Source of the DNA: Actinomycetota bacterium
GTDB lineage: Bacteria; Actinomycetota; CADDZG01; WHSQ01
Assembly (NCBI GenBank): GCA_009380005.1
Contig: WHSQ01000013.1
Location: 20,284 to 58,914, forward strand
Direction of reading: 5' to 3'
Length of the DNA stretch: 38,631 nt
Position 1 is the stretch's first letter; the number at the start of each line of letters is the position of its first letter. Below the pieces are notes generated by a model. That model was not told where the DNA came from. It ran no database searches and saw nothing but the letters and a program-made list of their open reading frames with translations. Position numbers and translations under genes: made by a program. Positions 6,900-14,675 of the stretch are shown here, piece after piece.

Positions 6900-8501
6900 A
6901 TGGCGGAGCAAATATCGCCTGAGGGCGAGCCCGTCCGGACCGCCGAGGTCATCGCCGCGGCGTGCCTGGCCACCGACCTGGGCATGGGGTTTCCGTTCGA
7001 GCACGGCCTGCACGGAACGCTCATGGCCATGAGGCTCGCCGATCTGCTCGATGTTGGTCGCGAGGCCAAGTCGCAGACCTACTACGCCTCTCTCCTGGTG
7101 TACTCGGGGTGCACGACGGACCTGGAAATAGCACGCATCTTCGCGGGGAGCAGGACCGAAAACTTCACCCCCAGGATGATGGGATCGCCGCTGGAGGCAT
7201 TTTCGGGGTTCGTCCATGCCCTCCCTCCTCCAGACGCCCCCCCTCTACAACGCGCTTACGAGGTCGGGAGGCGGCTGATTCCACTGGGGAGATTCGTGAA
7301 ACCCCACCTCACGGCCCTCTGCGAGGTCGCAGAGATGATGGCGAAGCGGCTCGGTCTGCCCCCGGCTGTGCACAAACTGTTCGTCCTCCTGACCGAGCGC
7401 TGGGACGGAAAGGGGATGCTGAAGCGAGCGAAGGGAGAGGAAGTCCCCTTGCCTTTTCGCATCGTCGGCGTCGCGCGCGACGCCGCCTACCAGCGGATCC
7501 TGGGCGGGGACGATTATGCCGTAGAGGTGATCAGCAGGCGGGCCGGGCACGCCTTCGACCCCCGCATCGCGGCCCGGTTCATCGAGGAGGCGCCGGAGGT
7601 CCTGGCCGCGGCGGACGGAGCCGGCCCGGCGTGGGAGGCGATCCTGGCCGCCGAGCCTCGCCCCTGGCTGACGCTGGAGGATGAGGGGGTCGACCAGGCG
7701 CTCGCCGCCATCGGCGACTTCGCCGACCTCGTCTCGCCCCACCTTTCTGGACACTCGAGCGGGGTGGCCGAACTCGCGGAGACGGCTGCCCGGCTCTGCG
7801 GCTTCGGTCCCTCCGAGGTCGCCCTCGTGCGGCGGGCGGCGTTCGTGCACGACGTGGGACGCGTCGCGATCGACCCGCGGGTCTGGCAGAAGCCGGCGGC
7901 CCTCACGGTCGATGAGTGGGAGCAGGTGCGACTGCACCCCTACCACACCGAGCGCGTCATGCTCCACCCCGGCTTCCTCGCCTCGCTGGCCGAGCCGGCG
8001 TGCGCGCACCACGAGCGGCTCGACGGGGACGGGTACCACCGAAGGATGTCGGCCCCGGCGCTCACCCCGGCCGCCCGCCTCCTCGCCGCCGCCGACGCGT
8101 TCCACGCTATGCGCGAACCGCGCCCGTACCGGCCCGGACTCTCACCGGAAGAAGCCGCAAGGCTCCTCAGCGAGGACGCGCACGCCGGTCGTCAGGACTC
8201 CGAGATGGTCGCCGCCGTGATCGAAGCCGCGGGGCAGCCGGCGCCGCCGGTTGAGCGCCCGGCCGGGTTGACCGAACGGGAGGCCGAGGTCGTTGGGCTC
8301 CTCGCCCGGGGCCTCCAAACGAAGCAGGTGGCCAGAAGACTCGGTATCTCGGTCAAAACGGCCGATCGCCACATCCAGAACGCCTACAGGAAGATCGGCG
8401 TCTCCAGCCGTACCGCCGCCACGCTGTTCGCCATGGAGCACGGCCTGGTGCCGGCGGCGGGGCCTACGGAGAATCGGTTCGGGACCGATTCCCCGCGCTG
8501 A
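6900..8501 (+). CDS. HD/HD-GYP-like domain protein with C-terminal LuxR-type HTH
   Basis: A 533-residue cytoplasmic protein. The first half looks like a degenerate HD-type helical domain (YYASLLVYSGCTTD where an HD pair would sit). The second domain keeps H317-D318 (VHDVGRVAI) and HHERLDGDGYH (from residue 370), close to HD-GYP but with GYH in place of GYP. Residues about 457-512 form a LuxR/FixJ-type helix-turn-helix (LTEREAEVVGLLARGLQ, VARRLGISVKTADRHIQ). No receiver domain is present, so the HD part is the likely sensor or ligand site. I chose ATG 6900 rather than 6834 because the 22 extra residues are Arg-rich filler and a TANNNT box precedes 6900. Probably regulates the two genes downstream. 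Confidence 0.8.
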   Translation: MAEQISPEGEPVRTAEVIAAACLATDLGMGFPFEHGLHGTLMAMRLADLLDVGREAKSQTYYASLLVYSGCTTDLEIARIFAGSRTENFTPRMMGSPLEAFSGFVHALPPPDAPPLQRAYEVGRRLIPLGRFVKPHLTALCEVAEMMAKRLGLPPAVHKLFVLLTERWDGKGMLKRAKGEEVPLPFRIVGVARDAAYQRILGGDDYAVEVISRRAGHAFDPRIAARFIEEAPEVLAAADGAGPAWEAILAAEPRPWLTLEDEGVDQALAAIGDFADLVSPHLSGHSSGVAELAETAARLCGFGPSEVALVRRAAFVHDVGRVAIDPRVWQKPAALTVDEWEQVRLHPYHTERVMLHPGFLASLAEPACAHHERLDGDGYHRRMSAPALTPAARLLAAADAFHAMREPRPYRPGLSPEEAARLLSEDAHAGRQDSEMVAAVIEAAGQPAPPVERPAGLTEREAEVVGLLARGLQTKQVARRLGISVKTADRHIQNAYRKIGVSSRTAATLFAMEHGLVPAAGPTENRFGTDSPR

Positions 8502-8533
8502 TCCCAGGCCCTCAACGCTGAGCCTTGCATCTG

Positions 8534-8576
8534 GGGAGAACTCCCGATTTCCCCGCACCCCGACCGTCAGTACGTT
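8534..8576 (+). promoter_or_regulatory. Candidate LuxR-type operator and promoter of the membrane protein/monooxygenase operon
   Basis: GGGAGAACTCCC (8534-8545) has perfect 5-bp arms around AA. TACGTT (8571-8576) is a TANNNT -10 box six bases before the ATG at 8583. If transcription starts at that ATG the palindrome is centred near -43, where LuxR-family activators typically bind. The -35 position (TTTCCC, 17-bp spacer) is poor, as expected for an activated promoter. Confidence 0.45.
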
Positions 8577-8582
8577 GACGCC

Positions 8583-8987
8583 ATGGAGAGCGCCCACCAG
8601 CCTGACGCCCGAGACCCCGCCCCGGGGGAGGCCGCTCGCCGTGTAGGCGTCCTGTCCGCCGCCGTCACCGCTCCCGCGCTCTCCGCGCTGGTCCTGATCA
8701 CCGCGGCGGGAACCGACGCTCACCTGGGCGCATCGCGCTACTGGCCGTGGGTGCCGACGGGGCTCCAGGTGCTCGGGCTGTGGTCCGCGGGGAGCGGGCA
8801 GCGGTGGGGATGGCTCCTCGGAGCCGCGGTCCAGCTGCCGTGGATCGCCTACGCCCTGGTCACCGGGCAGCTGGGGTTCATCCCTGGGTGCGCCATCTCC
8901 GCGGTCGTCCAGGCCCACAGCTTCGCGACGGACCAGTCGCCGGCACGGAGGCAACGGGCCCGCGACGGTGTTCAGGTCTACGTGTGA
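8583..8987 (+). CDS. Small integral membrane protein, about four helices
   Basis: 134 residues with a hydrophilic N-terminus (MESAHQPDARDPAPGE) and about four hydrophobic segments: VGVLSAAVTAPALSALVLIT, a YWPWVPTGLQVLGLWSAG region, WGWLLGAAVQLPWIAYALVTG and FIPGCAISAVVQA. The C-terminus is basic and cytoplasmic in character. I recognise no named family. It begins six bases after a TANNNT box, so it may be leaderless, and ends 11 bases before the monooxygenase ATG, whose ribosome site overlaps the stop region. The two genes are therefore one transcript. It may be a membrane partner for the monooxygenase, which is inference only. Confidence 0.7.
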   Translation: MESAHQPDARDPAPGEAARRVGVLSAAVTAPALSALVLITAAGTDAHLGASRYWPWVPTGLQVLGLWSAGSGQRWGWLLGAAVQLPWIAYALVTGQLGFIPGCAISAVVQAHSFATDQSPARRQRARDGVQVYV

Positions 8988-8998
8988 AGGAGGTCGAG

Positions 8999-10186
8999 AT
9001 GGACATGCACACTGAACGGACCGAGACGCTCGTCATCGGGGGCGGGCAGTCCGGACTCTCGGTCGGATACCACCTGGCCCGACACGGCCTGCCGTTCCTG
9101 ATTGTCGACGCGAACGAGCGGGTCGGGGACGCCTGGCGCAAGCGGTGGGACTCCTTGCGGCTCTTCACCCCCAACCGCGTCAACGGGTTGGACGGGATGC
9201 CGTTCCCCGGCCCCCGCTGGGGATTCCCGACCAAGGACGAGTACGCCGATTATCTCAAGAGCTACGCCGACCGGTTCGAGCTGCCGGTGCGAACCGGCTT
9301 GGAGGTGGACCGGCTGACCCGGAACGGGGACGGCTTCCTCGCGACCGCCGGTGATCGGCGCTTCGAAGCCGAAAACGTGGTCGTCGCGATGTCCTCGTGG
9401 CAGCGCCCGCGGGTGCCGGACTTCGCGTCCGACCTCGATCCCGCGATCGTCCAGCTCCACGTCGCCGACTATCGCAACCCGGAGCAGCTCCGCGAGGGGG
9501 ACGCTCTCCTCGTCGGGGCCGGCAACTCGGGAGCCGAGGTCGCCATGGAGCTCTCGAAGACCCGGCGGGTCTGGCTGTCGGGCCCGGACAACGGTGCCCT
9601 CCCCTTCCGGCTAGAAAGCCACGTGGGGCGCATGTTGGGGCCCTTCGTCGCCCGGGTCATCTTTCATCGGGTCTTTTCCACGGGCAATCCGATCGGACGG
9701 CGGATCCGACCGAAGATTCTCGCGAAGCGCGATCCTCTGATCCGGGTCAAGCCGAAGGACCTCGCCGCTGCGGGAGTGGAGCGGGTGCCGCGGACGACCG
9801 GCGTCGAGGGCGGGTGGCCCAGGCTCGAGGACGGCCGTCGCCTGGAGGTCGCCAACGTGGTCTGGACCTCCGGGTTCCACCCCGGATTCTCGTGGATCGA
9901 GCTGCCCGTGTTCGGGCCGAACGAGCCGAAGCACGATGGGGGAATCGTCGACTCCCAACCCGGCCTCTACTTCGTCGGCCTCCGATTCCTGTACTCGAAG
10001 TCGTCGGAGCAGATCCACGGGGTCGGCCGCGACGCCAACCGCATCGCCGAGGCGATCGCTGCCCGCCGGACGCAACGAGCGGCGGTCGGCCGCGGAGAGG
10101 TTCAGGCCGTGGGTGGGCGCCGTGGACTTGAGAAGACCGCGTCGGCGAGGAGCGCTAACCGACGAGGACCTGCGGATCAGCGATGA
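8999..10186 (+). CDS. FAD-dependent monooxygenase (flavin-containing monooxygenase/CzcO-like)
   Basis: 395 residues. The FAD-binding Rossmann motif is GGGQSG (residues 14-19) after TLVIG, and the NAD(P)H-binding one is GAGNSG (about 173-178) after ALLV. The stretch between, with SLRLFTPNRVNGLDGMPFPG and the YADYLKSYADRF region, is typical of the CzcO/YUC-like group that oxygenates small organic substrates. The start ATG 8999 has a strong AAGGAGG ribosome site (8987-8993); the open frame continues upstream to 8747 but only as a shadow of the membrane gene. The last 30 residues are Arg-rich and unlike the family, perhaps read-through into the island's end. The substrate is unknown. Confidence 0.85.
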   Translation: MDMHTERTETLVIGGGQSGLSVGYHLARHGLPFLIVDANERVGDAWRKRWDSLRLFTPNRVNGLDGMPFPGPRWGFPTKDEYADYLKSYADRFELPVRTGLEVDRLTRNGDGFLATAGDRRFEAENVVVAMSSWQRPRVPDFASDLDPAIVQLHVADYRNPEQLREGDALLVGAGNSGAEVAMELSKTRRVWLSGPDNGALPFRLESHVGRMLGPFVARVIFHRVFSTGNPIGRRIRPKILAKRDPLIRVKPKDLAAAGVERVPRTTGVEGGWPRLEDGRRLEVANVVWTSGFHPGFSWIELPVFGPNEPKHDGGIVDSQPGLYFVGLRFLYSKSSEQIHGVGRDANRIAEAIAARRTQRAAVGRGEVQAVGGRRGLEKTASARSANRRGPADQR

Positions 10187-10232
10187 GCCGGTCGCCTCGG
10201 ATGACATGTGCCGTGCTCCCAATGCACCAACG

Positions 10233-10255
10233 TGCTGACTCTGTGCTGACTCTCC
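10233..10255 (+). repeat. Paired TGCTGACTCT motif near the right island end
   Basis: TGCTGACTCT occurs twice in 22 bases, in the same orientation as the pair at 6705-6726, about 85 bp inside the right 50-bp repeat. Proposed as the counterpart of the left pair. Confidence 0.4.
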
Positions 10256-10292
10256 CTCGTCTTCGCAAATGTCGTCGCGGCTCGCCACGCGA

Positions 10293-10325
10293 GCGGGAAA
10301 GCAGCTCCTGCCAGCGGTTTCCCGC
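10293..10325. other. Inverted repeat next to the right island end
   Basis: GCGGGAAA and TTTCCCGC form a perfect 8-bp stem with a 17-base loop, 13 bases from the tRNA 3' repeat. It lies downstream of the minus-strand tRNA and could end its transcript, but no T run follows. A second small stem (GCTCGC-CAC-GCGAGC, 10280-10294) adjoins it. Confidence 0.35.
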
Positions 10326-10337
10326 GCCTTCACGTGC

Positions 10338-10387
10338 GTGGGGCCGGCTGGACTCGAACCAGCGACCAACGGATTATGAGTCCGCCG
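10338..10387 (-). repeat. attR-like direct repeat within the intact tRNA(CAT)
   Basis: Identical over 50 bases to 6553-6602. Here it continues into a complete tRNA, so this side carries the functional copy restored or kept after integration. Confidence 0.85.
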
Positions 10388-10412
10388 CTCTGACCAGCTG
10401 AGCTACGGCCCC
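10339..10412 (-). tRNA. tRNA with CAT anticodon, probably tRNA-Ile2 (k2C34), possibly Met
   Basis: The minus strand folds as a full cloverleaf. The 7-bp acceptor stem is GGGGCCG/CGGCCCC with discriminator A. The D arm is AGCTCAGCTGGTCAGAGC. The anticodon loop is CTCATAA and the T arm GCTGG-TTCGAGT-CCAGC. CCA is not encoded. The sequence GACTCATAATC and the T arm resemble E. coli ileX (Ile2) more than elongator Met, and there is no initiator-type GGG/CCC anticodon stem. Its 3' half is the integration site of the island. Confidence 0.9.
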
Positions 10413-10521
10413 CAGCAGGGTCCCAAGATAGCCGCTCTCCAGGAACGCCGAGCGGTTCCCGGCTCGGATGCCGGTGATCTCCTTCAGTAGAACCCCGACG
10501 GCGCAGGCGAGGATCGGCGAT

Positions 10522-12238
10522 CTAGCTGCGACAGATGCCGTAACGGTTGCAGCGGATCGTTCCCCGCTCGAACTTGGCCGAGCTGGAACCGTTGCTGCGT
10601 ACGACGTCGGTTATCGGGAATCCGAGTCCCCCGAAGACGCCACCGACCTGCTCGAAGTATCGCAACACGGGACCGTGGAGCGCGTGTGCGCCGACGCCCG
10701 GCTTCGACTTGTAGTAGATGCGGCCACGCTCGAAGTTCGTCGTCGAACAACGGCGTATCTTGCAGACGCCGGTGCGCAGGCGACGGGTCGAAGAGATGGG
10801 CCATCTGAGAACCCCGGCCCACTCTCGCTTCGCCACGTACTTGTCGTGCACGGGTCCCCTGAGCCACGCCGTCGCGCTGGGATCCTCGCTCCGGTAGATC
10901 GTGCCCTTCTCGAAGCGCTGGAAGGAGCCTCCCGTCGCGGTCTTCCGCGCGGCCGTGGCCGAGCCCGGTCGGCAGAGGACGGAGTCGTACCTGGCTCGGA
11001 TCGCTCCTGTGACGTTGAGGTTGCGGTTGATGAAGAAACGCGTGGACTTCAGGTTGAGCTCCGATCGCATGTCGTCGCCACGTATGCTTCTCGCCCGTCT
11101 CCCCCACCACCGTGATCCACAAGAGGCGATCGGAGAGTCCTCGCTCGGCCTTGCGGAAACCGGTGATCGTTCCGATGTTGCCGGTCTTGCTCGCCAGGCT
11201 GGCGGTCAGCGAGTCGGCCGAGACCGGGCCCACCTTCCAGACGCGATTGGGGTTCTCCTTCGTGTAGTCGCCGGGATCGCACGTCGCACGGATGTACGAG
11301 AGCTTCTCCACGAAGACGTTCTCGCTGTGCTCGGAGAAACCGCCGCTCGAGGAACTGTAGAAGGCCTGGATCAGAGATCCGTCGGCCTTAAGGACGTGGC
11401 CGCTCGTCGCGTCGACGGCGGCGACCCACCGCGAGCCCATGGAGCCGGCCTCCTTGTCGTAACCGACGTAGTTCTGATCGGAGACGCTGTCGAGCAGGCC
11501 GCAGTTGCAGGGAAGTCGATCCTGGCCCAAGCGCGTGACCTTCTCGAGCGCATAGGTACGGGCGGCCGTCGCCTGGGCGCGCAGCGCGACCGCCGGCCAG
11601 CTGCTCGGCACTTCGCCGAGCCCATACAGGTAGGACTGCATGTCGAGCACGGCCATCGCCCGGAGGACGCCGGAGTAGATGTTGAACTCAACGTGGCCGC
11701 GGTTGTACGTATGGCCGGCCTGCGGGATGAAGACGCGCGCGCCGCTCGCGTAGGTCGCGAAGATGTGCTGAACCGGACCTCCCACCGGGCTACCGACTAA
11801 CTCGCCATCCTCGTCGCGGATCACGTACTTATTCGAAACGGCCCGAAGGGTCCAGGTCTCGCCCGCACGGATCGCACCCACGACCTCGCCGCCCGCGGAC
11901 CCCAGCCGCAATCGCACCCTGCCGCCGAAGGCGGTGAGTTGAAGGACGTCCTGGTTCTGGACGAGGCCGATGCGCAGGCTCGGCACACTCGCCGGTCCGA
12001 TACCGACGCCCTCGTAGTAGTGCTTGAGGACGGCGCGGTAGCCCCAGCCCTTCTTGGCAAGCCCCAAGAGTCCGTACTGCGAGATGCCGGCCCCATGCCC
12101 CCAGCCCGAGCCGTGGAACGTGAACGAGGCCGCGGCGCGGGCCGCGGGGGCCTGCGCCGGAACCAGGATCGCGGCGGCGATGGCCGCGGCGGCGACCCCC
12201 GTGGCCGCCCGGCGCGCTCGCTCCGTTGATCCGGTCAT
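10522..12238 (-). pseudogene. SpoIID/LytB domain protein with C-terminal LGFP-like repeats, one frameshift
   Basis: A secreted cell-wall protein of the SpoIID family (peptidoglycan lytic transglycosylase or its non-sporulating relatives). The signal peptide is residues 1-37 (Arg-rich start, Ala-rich core, ARAAA). Then GSGWGHGAGISQYG, LGEVPSSWPAVALRAQATAA with the conserved Glu, and YSSSSGGFSEHSENV follow, all family hallmarks. At about 11070-11083 the frame breaks: the first frame ends in nonsense after GETGEKHT, while a second frame resumes as GDDMRSELNLKSTRF, the expected next family block, and runs to 10522. The C-terminal part has LGFP-like repeats (FERGRIYYKSKPGVGAHALHG, GGVFGGLGFPITD) that may bind wall polymers. 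One spurious base or two lost bases explain the break; it may be a sequencing error. Confidence 0.75.
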
Positions 12239-12321
12239 GCCTACATGGTGAACGACACGTGGGCATAAGCGATAGGGGTCTGGGCTCGAACGATCGCCGG
12301 CGTCGCGGCCGGGACCTCGAG

Positions 12322-12394
12322 CTCCGGGGGCGGGACTCGAACCCGCAACCTACCGGTTAACAGCCGGTTGCTCTGCCAGTTGAGCTACCCCGGA
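12322..12394 (-). tRNA. tRNA-Asn (GTT)
   Basis: A complete cloverleaf on the minus strand: acceptor stem TCCGGGG/CCCCGGA, D arm AGCTCAACTGGCAGAGC, anticodon stem ACCGG/CCGGT around CTGTTAA (anticodon GTT), T arm GCGGG-TTCGAGT-CCCGC and discriminator G. CCA is not encoded. A TAGGAT box about 16 bases upstream of the 5' end may be its -10. Confidence 0.93.
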
Positions 12395-12501
12395 ACGAAC
12401 GAGTCCGCATCCTACCGGGGGCCGGGTTCGGCCGGACGGGGAAAGGGGCATTACCATCGGTGACCAACTACGCCGCGGCCACACGATCCTTGGAGGTTCG
12501 A

Positions 12502-12777
12502 ATGGGCAAGATGGGATTCCTCGTCGGCTTCGGAGCCGGGTACGTGCTCGGCGCCAAAGCGGGGACCGAACGCTACGACCAGCTCCGACGCCTGTACGAC
12601 AACCTCAGCGCGTCACCTGCGGTGCGTCAGGCGAGGGGAAAGGCGAAGGATGCAGCCACGAGCGGACTGGGAAGCGCGAAGGATGCGGCGAGCGGAAGCG
12701 TCGCGAAGGTCCGCGACGCGGTCAAGCGAGACGACGGTGACCACAGCGGCCTAACGGTGGCTCCGCCACCTACCTAG
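12502..12777 (+). CDS. YtxH-like small membrane-anchored protein
   Basis: 91 residues. It starts MGKMGFLVGFGAGYVLGAKA, a short glycine-rich hydrophobic segment like those of YtxH-domain proteins, then GTERYDQLRRLYDNL and an Ala/Lys-rich helical tail with repeated (G)xAKDAA(S/T)SG units (about residues 45-75), which could form an amphipathic helix. The start ATG 12502 has TGGAGG six bases before it; the longer frame from 12460 lacks a ribosome site. Members are general stress or envelope proteins of unclear role. Its end overlaps the end of the convergent lipoprotein gene by eight bases. Confidence 0.7.
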   Translation: MGKMGFLVGFGAGYVLGAKAGTERYDQLRRLYDNLSASPAVRQARGKAKDAATSGLGSAKDAASGSVAKVRDAVKRDDGDHSGLTVAPPPT

Positions 12778-13350
12778 ACCCCTGCCACGGGGCCGCGGTC
12801 AGGTACTTCTGCCGCAGCCGCACGAAAGGACAGGCGTCCCGGACCGCATCGAACACGAGCGTGCCATCCTCGAGTGACCACTCATAGATCCCGGTCATGC
12901 CGATGCAGTTGGCATCGTTGAAGATCTCGATCCGATCGCCGTCAACCCGGTAATGCGCCGACACGTCGAAGCCCGGCGGATGTTTGCATTCCACTCCCTT
13001 CGCCTCGCTGCGACAATCGACCTCAACCGCGATCGGTTCGAACGTGCCCGTGAGTGTGCCTTGGTCGAAACGCAGGCGCGCTTCCCCCGCATCGAGGCGC
13101 CAGGGGGCACAGCGCTGACAGTAGACCGGCGGACCGCCGGCCTGGCGGACGGTGATGGTCCTCGTGTACGTCCCATCCAGTGGCGTGCGCTCCTCCGGTG
13201 GAGCGGGCTCCGAGTACGGATACGGTTCGCCCACCTCGACCGAGACGCGTCCCTCGTTCCCGCCGGTCGGTCCTTCCCCCGCTGATTCACTACAGGCGAC
13301 AGGATCAGCGGGAGGAGTGCAAGGATCGCACCCCGAAGGAGCATCTTCAT
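12770..13350 (-). pseudogene. Lipoprotein of unknown function with a frameshift at the lipobox
   Basis: The mature part (about 160 residues) has a Pro/Glu-rich linker, then a beta-rich domain with TYTRTITVRQAGG, YCQRCAPWRLDAGEARLRF and IYEWSLEDGTLVFDAV, resembling small secreted beta-barrel domains that measure a dose- or lipid-like ligand; I do not name a family. In this frame no signal peptide exists. The neighbouring frame gives MKMLLRGAILALLPLILS. Adding one G at about 13295-13297 joins them as LPLILSAC-SESAGEG, a perfect lipobox (L-S-A-C). ATG 13350 is also six bases after a TANNNT box (TAAACT). I therefore infer a single-base deletion, real or a sequencing error. Confidence 0.68.
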
Positions 13351-13356
13351 GGATAA

Positions 13357-13362
13357 AGTTTA
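13357..13362 (-). promoter_or_regulatory. Candidate -10 box for the leaderless lipoprotein gene
   Basis: TAAACT on the minus strand ends six bases before ATG 13350. It supports that ATG, and so the signal-peptide frame, as the real start. Confidence 0.4.
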
Positions 13363-13409
13363 CGCGCGGCCGAAGGGCCGAAACATCTCCATACGTCTGC
13401 CCGCTACGG

Positions 13410-14675
13410 CTACTCCAGGTAGTCGCGCAGTTTCTGACTTCGTGATGGGTGGCGCAGCTTCGACAGCGTCTTGGATTCGATCTGACGGATGCGTTCGCGC
13501 GTGACTCCGAATCTCTTCCCAACCTCTTCGAGCGTGCGCGGCTGACCATCGTCAAGGCCGAAACGGAGCCGGATCACCTCGCGGGATCTACCGTCGAGCG
13601 TGTGCAGGACGGATTCCAGCTGCTCCTGCAGCAATCGGAACGACGCCTTCTCGAGTGGGACGACGGCTTCCGAATCCTCGATGAAGTCTCCGAGGTGGCT
13701 GTCCTCTTCCTCCCCGATCGGAGTCTCGAGCGAGACGGGCTCTTGGGAGATCTTCTGGATCTCTCGCACCTTCTCGGTCGTGATCTCCATCTGCTGGGCG
13801 ATCTCATCGGAAGTCGGCTCGCGACCCAGATCCTGGAGCAACTGCCGCTGGATGCGGGCGAGCTTGTTGATCGTCTCGACCATGTGCACGGGGATGCGTA
13901 TCGTCCGGGCCTGGTCGGCGATGGCGCGAGTGATGGCCTGCCGGATCCACCAGGTCGCGTAGGTGGAGAACTTGAATCCCTTGGCGTAGTCGAACTTCTC
14001 GACCGCGCGGATGAGACCGAGGTTGCCTTCCTGGATGAGGTCGAGGAAGGCCATCCCACGACCGACGTAGCGCTTTGCGATCGACACGACCAACCGGAGG
14101 TTGGCCTCGACGAGGTGGCGCTTGGCGCGATGCCCGTCGATGATCTCCCAGCGAAGCTGGCGGCCCTGGTCGTCGCCGACCTTGCCCCCCTCCTTGGCAA
14201 GCCTGTCTTCGGCCATCACACCTTTCTCGATGCGCTGCGCGAGGCTGACCTCCTCCTGCGCGGTCAAGAGGCTCACACGGCCGATCTCCTTGAGGTACAT
14301 CCGGACGGGGTCACTGGGCGGAGCCTTCAGGGCGCTCTCGACCTCCTTGCGAGCCCGGACGCGGTCCTCGTCGACGTCGGGGGCCTGTTCCGGTGACACT
14401 TGCTCTTCCTCTTCCTCGATCACTTCGTCCTCGACGACGTCGACGTTCAACTCCACCAACCGCTGGTAGATCGCGTCGGCCTCATCCGGAGTCAGATCGA
14501 GGGTTGAGAGCTTCTCCGCCAGATCGGCGTTGGTGATCGAGCCCTCCTGCTGGGCATCCGAGATGATCTTCGCGACCACATCGCTGTCCGGAGAGGCGAT
14601 CGCCGTCACGGTTGCGTTGGTTCGCCCTTGCTCTTGCGCGGTGCTCTCGGCCGCCTTGGTTCGGTCAACCATCAC
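13410..14675 (-). CDS. rpoD: Principal RNA polymerase sigma factor (sigma-70, RpoD/SigA)
   Basis: Directs RNA polymerase to housekeeping promoters. 421 residues: region 1.1-like acidic N-terminus with EEEEEQ, region 1.2 ([16 protein letters not shown]), regions 2.1-2.4 ([50 protein letters not shown]), region 3 ([16 protein letters not shown]) and region 4.2 ([20 protein letters not shown]). This is the full group 1 set; the last residues LRDYLE are typical. The start GTG 14675 shares its first base with the dnaG stop (TAGTG), so translation is coupled to dnaG, as in the classical macromolecular-synthesis arrangement. Confidence 0.97.
   Translation of the reverse strand: MMVDRTKAAESTAQEQGRTNATVTAIASPDSDVVAKIISDAQQEGSITNADLAEKLSTLDLTPDEADAIYQRLVELNVDVVEDEVIEEEEEQVSPEQAPDVDEDRVRARKEVESALKAPPSDPVRMYLKEIGRVSLLTAQEEVSLAQRIEKGVMAEDRLAKEGGKVGDDQGRQLRWEIIDGHRAKRHLVEANLRLVVSIAKRYVGRGMAFLDLIQEGNLGLIRAVEKFDYAKGFKFSTYATWWIRQAITRAIADQARTIRIPVHMVETINKLARIQRQLLQDLGREPTSDEIAQQMEITTEKVREIQKISQEPVSLETPIGEEEDSHLGDFIEDSEAVVPLEKASFRLLQEQLESVLHTLDGRSREVIRLRFGLDDGQPRTLEEVGKRFGVTRERIRQIESKTLSKLRHPSRSQKLRDYLE

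Larger units (their letters stand above)
6603..10337. mobile_element. Putative tRNA-integrated genomic island, about 3.8 kb, without an integrase
   Basis: Bounded by a perfect 50-bp direct repeat made of tRNA sequence, with the intact tRNA at the right side. Inside are three plus-strand genes (HD/LuxR regulator, small membrane protein, FAD monooxygenase) unrelated to the flanking housekeeping genes, and a short TGCTGACT repeat pair near each inner end. No recombinase, relaxase or phage gene is present, so the element is either decayed, mobilised in trans, or left behind by deletion of a larger one. The left flank 6603-6886 holds no gene; it has only the repeat pair at 6705-6726. Confidence 0.65.

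Noticed and set aside
8747-8998. N-terminal extension of the monooxygenase
   Set aside because: Overlaps the membrane-protein gene, and a strong ribosome site directly precedes ATG 8999.
10484-11067. C-terminal reading of the long SpoIID frame after the break
   Set aside because: Low-complexity nonsense (HQPQPQRHR); the conserved blocks continue in the other frame.
13449-14396. 315-residue plus-strand ORF opposite rpoD
   Set aside because: Antisense shadow of a clearly conserved gene; long antisense frames are normal at this GC content.
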